DNA of 64,000 bases from contig LS997564.1 in the NCBI GenBank assembly GCA_000469685.2, forward strand, positions 1,340,001 to 1,404,000, written 5' to 3'. This document shows, piece after piece, positions 55,035 through 64,000 of this stretch. The first letter of the stretch is position 1, and each line of letters begins with the position of its first letter. A program made the translations under genes and the position numbers. The stretch is from Haemonchus contortus (Eukaryota > Nematoda > Chromadorea > Rhabditida > Trichostrongylidae). Below the pieces are notes generated by a model, which worked only from the letters and a program-made list of their open reading frames with translations, ran no database searches and was not told where the DNA came from.

Positions 55035-55145
55035 AAGGATAAAAACACGGATTTGCACATCGGTAAGTTATTGTATAAGCCGCAAAAGCGTTCAAAACGC
55101 CTCTCCGATTCTGAATGGAAGTCGAATGCGGGGCGCATCCCAAAA
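55035..55145 (+). repeat. SINE-like repeat, 3' fragment
   Basis: Clean match to the family tail: GGATAAAAACACGGATTTGC, ACATCGGTAAGTTATTGTAT, GATTCTGAATGGAAGTCGAA, TGCGGGGCGCATCCC. The 5' half is absent, as expected for a truncated retroposon. Confidence 0.6.
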
Positions 55146-56301
55146 AAGGGCCTGGCTAAAGCCAGCAAATCAATCCTTTTCTTCCAGTTTCAAAAGAAAA
55201 ATGATAATCGAGACGCAACTAAAAGGTGATGCAACACCATAGCCGATAATTAGCTTTTGATCTAGGCGGATATTCAAGTATAAACACACATAAAATCATC
55301 CGCAATCATGAAATCGAATGACTGCCCGAGCTCAGCATATCCATTTGTGGGAAGCCCCTGCGGTCAACAATGGCTCACCTGCTGTTGGCCAGCAGGATCT
55401 CTAGTACAATCCAGTAACAACAAAACGTAAAGATATCGCTGACAGAGCTCAACTGCGTAGAATTAATTGACAATAAACGAGAAGTTCCTTCCCTGGGAAT
55501 AGCATCAATTTGCCCCGCTTCATTGGGTTGTTTACTATTTACAAATACTTCAAAGCGACATGGAATTCACGTCATGCCCGCTTGCAGTTGGATATCGAGT
55601 TATCTATCTTTTTTTGTAACTAAACTACCTCTTTCTGGCTTCTTACTCAGATGCTACCTCCGCGACTTTCTAACTCCCCCTTACGCTACCTCTCAAACTA
55701 TAGAGCGTTTCAGAGTTCATTTCCCATTTCTCAAACCGTTTCAGAGTTTATCTTGACGTACATATTCTTGACTAGGATTTTAAAAGAATAGCATCGCGCT
55801 GAAGCTGAAGCTGTGGTAGGGGTTGTCAGCTTGTTTTACCCGAAATAGCTATACCTAATACTTACTGCTTATCGCAGTTCAATGGACTCGCCGTTGCGTA
55901 GGCGTGGTCGAAGATCGGGAACACTGAAGCCTATGCGAAGGCGCCGAAGATTAGGTCCACGTCAGCCAAGCTGGCCATGAACATTGGTCCACAGCCATAC
56001 TTAACTATTACTAATCAGCTACTAAAGTGGATGATACATCAGAATCTTGATGCCAACACACTAATTATTTATGCATACATATATCTACACCCTCAGGTAG
56101 ATACATATATGTATGGACACTTCTTAAAAAATATGACATGCCAACTCAAAATTATCGGCAAAATAAATTATCAAAAAAGTAAAATATGCACAGGAAATAG
56201 CTATCTAAGAAGTAATATATAAATTGAAAACTACTAAAATAAGAGAGACCAGACAAATGAAAGAGAAACCTGGAATCTTACAAATAAATATTAAATAAAT
56301 A

Positions 56302-56363
56302 TTTCAATGAGATGCCCTACCAAAAAATTTGACATAGTTTTTTGGTAGAGCATCGCATTGAAA
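56302..56363. ncRNA. pre-miRNA-like hairpin candidate
   Basis: Two 26-base arms (56302-56327 and 56338-56363) pair with only two mismatches around a 10-base loop (TTTGACATAG). The outer stem reads TTTCAATG...CATTGAAA. Its size and near-perfect pairing resemble a miRNA precursor or the core of a palindromic MITE. The flanks are AT-rich and give no promoter evidence. It is equally plausible on either strand. Confidence 0.35.
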
Positions 56364-56982
56364 GTCGATATAATAAGATTAAATTAAAGTATAAATACAT
56401 ACAAATAAACACGAAAAACAGTTATAAGAATTCAAAAAAGAAATAAATAATTAAGATCAGGGCGCCGTCGCTTATGCCAAGAAATCGAAATTGGGCCGGA
56501 CACGGTATGAAACATCGTGATAACCGTAGGACCAGGGCGAATATGGGCTGGATCTCTTGGGATGTCAAACGAATGGCAGGAGGCTGCCGACACGATGGTC
56601 AGACTTCTCACGAAAGCTCCGCACGAAAGGATACTTCGCCCGTGCCTCGTGTCCCTTGAATGAAGGTGTTCCCCTGGATCACTCTGATTCTTTATAGGGA
56701 CGAATGAAGACGACAATGGCGCCTCTTTGAGGAAATCAATGATCAACGGGACGACCAGTGACAGATGAAATAAACAAATCTTGTGATATTGTTAAAATAA
56801 CCATAAGCATAAGTAAAATGGTATAAATTATATATTATAAATTTACTCTTAGCGTTTCAGTATGAGTAAATATGCTTGATACCAATGGTAATTTAATGGA
56901 GCCCATGGATTCCTTTCCCCGGCGTGCAGAAGGTCGACCTACCGGGGTTTGCTAACAACTTGGCCAGAGTGAACGGCAACTG

Positions 56983-57000
56983 GTTTCTAGCGCTAGAAAC
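56983..57000. repeat. 18-bp perfect palindrome
   Basis: GTTTCTAGCGCTAGAAAC equals its own reverse complement. No element boundary or gene is attached to it. Confidence 0.8.
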
Positions 57001-58647
57001 TTCTAGTTGACACTACGAACAAAACAACTAGGTAAGCAGAAGGGTAATCGTGTAAGTAATCGGGGTGAACGTCGAGAAAACGAAATCATTCCCATTCACA
57101 AAGCAAGTGGTCGGATAGTTTTTGAACGGCTCGGGGTACTTGACATGATTGATTCGGTTGATTTCATAAGTGTTTGCACAGATGGGACCCACTCCTGTAC
57201 ATAGCTGTGGAAGGGATCGCTCTGTCATGTCTTTCTTATAAGAAAATCAAAAATAAATTGATTGGTAGGGTTAGGTCCTTCCTTGTAGGGAGCTGAGCCA
57301 CTAGGATGACACTATTTTCCGTTACCGCGTAAACAACATGAACAGAGCCAGTCCCATCCCATAAGGCTGAAGCTGGGCGGGCTATCATGAACGCTGCTCA
57401 CAAGAGTTTCAGGCTGCTGAAGTCTCCTGGTGATTAGTGGCACCTCACTTGGGACAACACAGGTCAAGAGAAAATTAATAACGAAATTAAGCAATAAGAA
57501 AAAAAGCCTTCAAAATATCTTATAATCAGAAGAGCATTGAGGGAACAACAACGCTGAATGTCGCTCTCCCACTCAGTCGGACGAGTCAACGAACGCGGCA
57601 CGACGATGAGGCGATTCCTCTCAGCGCAAATTGCCGGCTCCTCTCTCATTCACCCCCGAAAAGTGCTCGTTATGATGGCTTCACAGCTGACGAATTCCAT
57701 CTGTTCTAAGGATCAGTGGCTATGGGGATTTCTGACAGGGTCTGTTTTGCTGGGATCACCGTAGCAGTATAAACCACGACGAACTACTCAGCACGAAGTT
57801 TCCAGCTGGAAGGGACCAGGGAGAGAACAGCGAAATGTTTCTGATGAAAAAAACTTGATTTTATCGATTGACTGCAATAAGACATAGCATAGGCCCCATA
57901 CACAATCAAAAAGACTCATGCGATTCCGATATTCTAGAGAATTCGATTGGAAAACTACCACTTATATAAGAAAATTCCATCCAAATGGGCTGACAAATTG
58001 GAAATGATGTCAAATGGATGGCGCATCCCAGACGACTCCATCGGTATCATAACTTACGACACTAGACATTCCACAAGGTGAATGTCAAACTAATTAAACA
58101 GCACGACGACTTCTAGGAGACTAGCCACTTGAGCGACGACAATTGATACTTGGACAACAAGAGAGGATCACTTGAGTAAATACTTGAAGCCTAAGCTGAG
58201 GCAATTCTGTCGAGCACCCCAAATCACTCAAGAGGCTACACAATTACTCGGAGTGAAGACATTTTCTGACTGAGTTCAGGATCCGCCATTAAAAAGCGAT
58301 TGCTTATGAGAACGAGAATGTCCAGTGAATTCTTGCACAGGTGGTGAAAATCACTCAATGGAACATCATCACAGACATCACTGGCCCTTCACAATTCCTT
58401 TGCTCAACTGTCTCCTTCCAAGCTCTCCAATCACATGCTCAGACGATGTAGGCCCTCTGTTTAACCAGTAGCTCTGCCCCACTCCCCCACTTTTGAAATT
58501 CTTCAAAAATAAAGTGAGCCAAGTCTTCTCCAACGAATCGGAGAATCATAGGCACTTTCTGCACTTTTCCGGAAGAATCAGAAACACTTCTGTTGTGATG
58601 AAAGACCTTTTTCTATTTCTTTACGAAACTTTTACTCTACAAAGCGG

Positions 58648-58960
58648 AGGTGGTGTAGTGGCAAGTGGCGCACTACCACAAATGCATGGTCATTGGCTCG
58701 ATTCTCAGGTTGATAGCCGCCTAAGCCATTCAAGCCTTCCATCTCTCAAGGTCTGTTAATTAGTACCGGCCTCGTATAAGGCCTCTATTATTATGACTGG
58801 CCATCGATGTGCAAATCGGCGGTTTAAACCTTAAGCGTCTGGAAGGATAAACGCCGATATGTATGTACATCGGTGGTCAGTCATTATTGTAGAGGGCACA
58901 TACGCATTCAAACACCGCTACGATTCTGAATGGTAGCCTAGTGCCAAGGCGCATCTCACA
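58648..58960 (+). repeat. SINE-like repeat, best-preserved copy
   Basis: The head TGGTGTAGTGGCAAGTGGCG (58651-58670) resembles a tRNA A box, and GGCTCGATTCTC (58695-58706) a B box. The body runs through CAAGCCTTCCATCTCTCAAG. The 3' module is GTACATCGGTGGTCAG, CATACGCATTCAAACACCGC, ACGATTCTGAATGGTAGCC, ending AAGGCGCATCTCACA. This tRNA-like head with a conserved non-tRNA tail is the classic SINE design. Confidence 0.75.
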
Positions 58961-61622
58961 ATTGATCGAGCCAAAAGATTCAGACTACTTCAACCTTTTG
59001 ATGAGTAAATAAGCACACATCAACATCCTTACTAACTGATCATCGAATTATATGGATCTAGAAATAGTGTGCTATCATTGAGTAACCTGAGAATCATCCA
59101 ATAAATCGACTGAAGGCTTGGCAAGTAAACTAAAGGCCCATCAAAAACCCTCGCTTCTTGGGCAAGATCTCAATACGTGCTCAATTGAACACGAAATTTC
59201 GTATGCAAGAGAAATGCGTAGCAATTTCAACGGCAATCCATCTTTTCGTTAGCTCGAGCCTATTTTTGCCATGAATATAAGCCTCGAATTGCACGAACCT
59301 GAAGAAATGTGAAAAAAAAGGCTTCTAGTCCTAGTCACCAATATGGAAATAAATGTCATAAAATATGGCAGTGATAGGCTTCCAAACTAAACAGAGGGAA
59401 ACATCGAACAAATACTAGAAACTAGAACAACTGGCAACAATAAAAAAATATTTGGCTTATTCAAATACTAGAGTTTTCAGAGAATTCCAGAACATGAACA
59501 TCTGGATCGTTGAAGTACTCAACAAAAACACTTCAGTCATGTTTACATGCCGAAAACTTTTTATTTTCTCTTGCTTAGCAATTTCATCATATCTACTACT
59601 ATTTATGGGAACCACAACCTCTATAATCACATGAAAACCCAGACTTATAGAAAGCTAAGAGATGAGCCATGAATTCGACTTCCAACTAGGTTTTTGGAGA
59701 TAGTCGATCGGGTCTCAGGTTTCAAGAACAATTCACAGATCGTAGCCATCGAACTGGTCAGCATTTTGATTCTTTCATAGAAGTTTGGGACAACCTATAC
59801 GACCTCGAAGTGAAGAAAGGTCTATTTGCCTAGGACTGAAGTCTTTCTGAGATTACCCGCATGGGAGCTAGTACACTTGCCACTGCGCCATACCCATTCA
59901 GAGAAAAGCGTTAGCATGCGCATAGGAATTTCTTCCAGAATGAGCCATGTATTATATTACACAAGGCAGAAATTGATGCGTCTTTCATCCATTAGACTTC
60001 CAAGGTGCCTGAGGAGATGTGTGAGCTGAATGAGCACCTATGAATGTAATGGCCTAATGCCTTGTTGCTCAACCAGATTATCTTCGCGACTCATTAGTCC
60101 AGTGGTCGGAGTGAATCTATAGGCTTAATCCATCTAACTACCTATTACATCCATGACTGATCGATAGGTATAGAAGAGAAGCAATGTTAATACAAATGTC
60201 ACAGCACTGACTCAAATCTTAGATCCTCTGGAATACGCCCTGCATTTGATTCCACCTCGAAACCATAGAGATAATTTGATGACGTGATCCAACCAAAAAA
60301 TCTCGGTCTGATAGAGGAATAGAGTTCAATTACTGGCATTGCACTCAAACTTGTGAGTCGCATATATGACCTGATCATTCAACGGATTCGCCTGTCTTCC
60401 AGTTGAACGGATTTCCCTTTTGAAATGGTAAAACTCTAGATATGAACAACGATAACGATCTGGCAAAGTGCCTGGCACTCTTCTGAAGCCCTCGAGTTCC
60501 TTATCTCTTATTAACCTTACGGTTCATTGTTATTAAGTTTACAAATCACTGGATCAGAAGAGCATTCTGGCGAACTCTCGGGTAAAAGTTAGGATGGTCC
60601 CGAAGAGGACCAACGATTCACTGGTACAGAGCAAATCTACCCTGTAGACCGTGCCCGACAGTACATCTAACCACTAGTTACCTCGTTTAAGTAACCATAT
60701 ATTCCAAAAAATACGGAAATATTGAGAAGAGAGTAAGTTGGAGGCTCTAGAAGGGTTTTGAGAAATAAGACAAGCTGAATTTTGCATAAAACGGAATCAA
60801 AGAATAAAGACAAAAACGTTGAAAAAAGCGGAGACATCGAAATTACGATTGACAAGTAGAGTATGCCTGAATGTTACGGAAAAAATACAAATGACTTCAG
60901 AACGCTGATCCGTATTGTGCAGTGATATATTACTTCTGGCTCTCAGAGGTAGTCATGCTGGGATCCCCTTGCTAACATCGTATAACAGGGGGCATTTGTG
61001 AATCATACAAAAAACCACGAAAATCTCCTTTCAAAGCTTCTTGGCTAATGGACAGAGACAAAGCAACAATTCAGATTAGATCGGAATAAAAAGGTCAGAA
61101 AATACCAAGTTGGCAGTAAGTCATGAAATCACCACCAGTGTTCCTGAGAGCCATTTTCAGGTAATGAACAGACGGAGCCGTCTGGGGCCGTGAATCGGCT
61201 GTCACTCTCTATCGGGGAGTCCCACAAATCAGGTCTTTCATTGCCATGAAAAAAGTGAATAGTTGGCTAGGCACTTAAGCAGATGCGTCAGCCACCTACG
61301 TACGAGGTGGGTGAAAGCAGTAGATTACTCGAGAAAAAACGTCGAATCACACTTGAACACACAAATTGCATAGCGCATATAGCAGTGAGGAGGCAGTCGC
61401 GATGACGATTCAATCGGAATGCAATCAACGATGGCGTTGTCTGCAAGCTGAGGCAAGGATCAGAGTCAGAGTCTGGCCGGCCTCGTACACAGGAAGATGG
61501 GCAGAGCGCATCGATGAGAAACTCGATTTTATTAATTGGAATGAATGTAGTGACGACGCGAGCGGTAATGACGCAGCACCCCACCGCCTCTTCCGCTGCG
61601 AATTGCTGGAGTCGCGCCGTCG

Positions 61623-61653
61623 ACGTCGTTGTCGTCGTCGTCGTCGTCGTCGT
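61623..61653 (+). repeat. GTC/CGT trinucleotide microsatellite
   Basis: About eight consecutive GTC units preceded by imperfect ones. Read in frame it creates the Arg-rich stretch of a 112-codon frame at 61366-61704, which I do not treat as a gene. Confidence 0.9.
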
Positions 61654-62273
61654 TTGTCCTGTCGCCTGCCACCGCGCCCACCCCCTCCCTCTCTCCGCGT
61701 CTAGTCTCCCGTATTAAGTAGACGAGAAAGCAGACGAGAATCGATAGCCTCTAGCGGGGCAAGCCTGCAGCTACAGCAGTTCTTGTCGCGGATGCTAGAA
61801 ACGACGTCAAGAGCTACTGATCCTCTCATCACCGCCCCAGCCTGCTCTCGCCTTGACATCATCCCATGGACGTCTCAGATAACGCTACTGTTCCAACTAG
61901 TTCTGGTGGTGAAATGCAAGTATATACATGACATTGTGTTTTGAAGTAGTTCGTCAAAAAGACCATGGCAATCGCAATTGTGAGACTGAAGTGGATTCAG
62001 GCTTTTCAACAACTTGCAGACACTGTGAAATGTCAAAATCAATCTTTCCATGAAGAAAAATGTGTCAGTCACTTCTTCTATCAAACATTGGAAGGAATCT
62101 GAAAAGTTAGGAACAGGGTCATCTGAATGTAACTGCGTCCATGAAAGTTTATGCGTTCATCTGTTTCTCAGAGGATCACCCGCATTTCCGCTTCCATCCT
62201 AAACCGCAAAGACGTTCGAATGGGTGTTTGGATATACGACAGATTGTGAAGTGAGGAGGAGGAGAAGGGGGGA

Positions 62274-62286
62274 GGGGGGGGGGGGG
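62274..62286. repeat. 13-G homopolymer
   Basis: Thirteen G in a row following a GA-rich stretch. Similar runs are at 6013-6023 (G) and at 42962-42972 and 44407-44417 (C). Confidence 0.9.
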
Positions 62287-64000
62287 AACTCATTCCTGGA
62301 TCGTACGTGCTGGAATTATCTCTGCCTTTTCCATCTCGACAGGGAATTCAAGAAAGAGCTCGCTCTTCCCAGACTCATTTGCTTATCCTAGGTAACTAGT
62401 GGAAGCTTTGGTGAGCCTTTTTTTTAGAAAAGTTAGCAACGATTGCCTAGGTGAGGGAGAATCCGAAGGGTTAAAGTACAGGAGTACATCGGTGGCGAAG
62501 ATAGCGAGAAAATTCGCCTACTTCAAGGCTCCTCAAAAGTAGTGGAAGTGGAGGTTGTACGAGATCACCGTGACGGCAATAGTATGTAAGGGGTATGTGG
62601 ACGAGACTTAACTTGCTCCCATCGCTCAAAGAGATGGCTAAATCAAGCTGAAATTGTCCGAAACTTTCTTTCACTGTCGCCATAGGTTATGGCAATTAAT
62701 TTGAACTCCCTACATGGGAGTCCCTCGAGATTGCGCAGCCTTTACAAAACTGTTGAAACTCGTCCATGATGGGTGTAGCATTCACACGATAAAAGCTCTG
62801 GCCCCTTATTGTGCCCTATCCATGACGTTTTTCGACCTTATAACGGCAGGTGTGGTATAAGAGGTAGCCTCGAATTCGTACTATAAGGAAATCTCAGAAA
62901 CCTTCTCTATCGTGATCTGTGCCTTTGAAGCTATAACTGTTCCACTAAAAAGGCGACGCATACGAGTGATCCCTCCTTGAAACCCTTCTCCTGCACTCTT
63001 CCTCACTATTACTCCACGATATGCACGAGGAATATGCAATAATTACTATTAAACCTTGCTTAAGATGGTGTTATTCTTGGGCCTTGAGAAGGACTCGAGT
63101 AGAATAATTCATTGCTATAACGACGTAACATTTCAACGCGATCGCTGCCTTCAGAAGCCACGGCTCCATCTTTGAAGCGGACAGAATGCGCTCATTGTTG
63201 TCAAACGGCAGAAATTGAGCCTTTTCTTGTTGTTCATCCAGAAGCATGCCCATCTCCTCAACAAATGGAGGAAGGAATTGAATAACGGATGAATTCTAGT
63301 CTTGACCGAATCCATTTCATCAATCACGCAATCAACTTCCGTGGGGAGTCAAATAGTCATTGTGGGCACGTACAGAAGCATCACAAAGTATCAGCTGGTC
63401 ATTTAATAATTCAAAGCTTGCATTAATTTCATGAAACTCGTTCACACAGACCATATCTGAGCTAGGGTTCGCTTTTAGACATTACAGTGCCTCCGTTTTC
63501 CAAAAATCTAGTAAGAGCGGTAAATTTCTGGGCCGTGCTCACACGGTGTACGATTATGAACTTATCATCTCCCAAATGAAGCGCGACACTTCACTGATAC
63601 TCAATGATATAGAACCGAAACCAAAAGTTTTCAGTCAATAGAAAATTGAATTAAAAAGTTTGAGTTCATGAAAAGTTTAAAGATTGGGTGAAATCTGCTT
63701 AAAATTAAAGATCAGCATCGTTAGGCAAAGACACGAATCATTCACGTGCGGCACCAAAGCACAACAAAAGCCAGTATCAAACCATTTCGTGATGTTTTTG
63801 TGTTTAGACTTTGCGCGACGCCAGAGCCGAGCGCAGTCAGCCTTGAGTTAGATTCATGCATCAGTGTAGACCTCGAAATTAAATGCAGATGATCTTTATT
63901 GGGAGATTATTCTCATTTGGATCTTCGTTTGACGCACCAAATGAAGATTGATCAAAGGAGCCAGCTCAGGCCAATCATCAGTTCTATTGAGACGACTTTT

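Larger units (their letters stand above)
48000..64000. other. 16 kb without recognisable genes
   Basis: This lies upstream of STK32. No frame has both splice context and family similarity. It holds SINE-like copies (51180-51433, 55035-55145, 58648-58960), an AT-rich block with a near-perfect hairpin (56302-56363), an 18-bp palindrome (56983-57000), a GTC microsatellite (61623-61653) within a GC-richer block (about 61400-61860), and a poly-G run. The GC-richer block could be promoter or 5' exon sequence of a neighbouring gene, but nothing proves it. Frames at 62471-62683 and 63071-63253 (minus) look mildly protein-like but are unidentified. Confidence 0.5.

Noticed and set aside
58651..58706. 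Functional tRNA gene
   Set aside because: A- and B-like boxes are present but the cloverleaf does not close, and the segment is part of a dispersed repeat.
61366..61704. 112-codon frame with an Arg-rich tail
   Set aside because: The Arg run is the translated GTC microsatellite; the rest overlaps a similarly long minus-strand frame, as expected for a GC-richer block.

Overview
This window looks like nuclear DNA of a clade V (strongylid, hookworm-like) nematode. The genes have many short exons split by introns with TTTCAG-like acceptors. Coding density is low, and short DNA transposons and SINE-like repeats are scattered through introns and intergenic DNA. I recognise no bacterial operons, rRNA, tRNA or CRISPR. 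The organism call is inference from gene style and protein similarity.

All recognisable host genes lie on the minus strand. From left to right they are: (1) the 5' part of a TTC7 homologue (4300-6643), scaffold of the plasma-membrane PI4-kinase complex; (2) a complete three-exon Tim8 small Tim chaperone gene (7483-8120), with a probable GC-AG intron; (3) an E/P-rich, possibly WD40-type gene (about 10562-13843), whose exons carry an in-frame stop and frame changes; (4) a dihydroflavonol-reductase-like extended SDR gene (17618-23505); (5) a complete 11-exon SH2 plus tyrosine-kinase gene (34681-39247), whose kinase domain has lost the DF of the DFG motif; (6) an STK32/YANK-type Ser/Thr kinase (43008-47813), with an acylation-type N terminus and its 3' end unresolved.

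The remainder is repeat-rich. It holds a full-length mariner copy with a dead transposase (14249-15521), a Tc1-like transposase relic (about 40080-40800), two copies of a 525-bp TA-flanked MITE, two copies of a GC-rich foldback MITE, two full and one partial copy of a third small family, and a dispersed SINE-like family. A long inverted repeat (28098-28612) carries hammerhead-ribozyme-like motifs. Two MITEs sit together in intron 2 of the SH2-kinase gene.

I found no supportable host gene in 1-4299, 24700-34600 or 48000-64000, apart from weak candidates. The genes do not form one pathway. Their roles are PI4P synthesis scaffolding (TTC7), mitochondrial import (Tim8), NAD(P)H-dependent metabolism (SDR) and signalling (two kinase-fold proteins).
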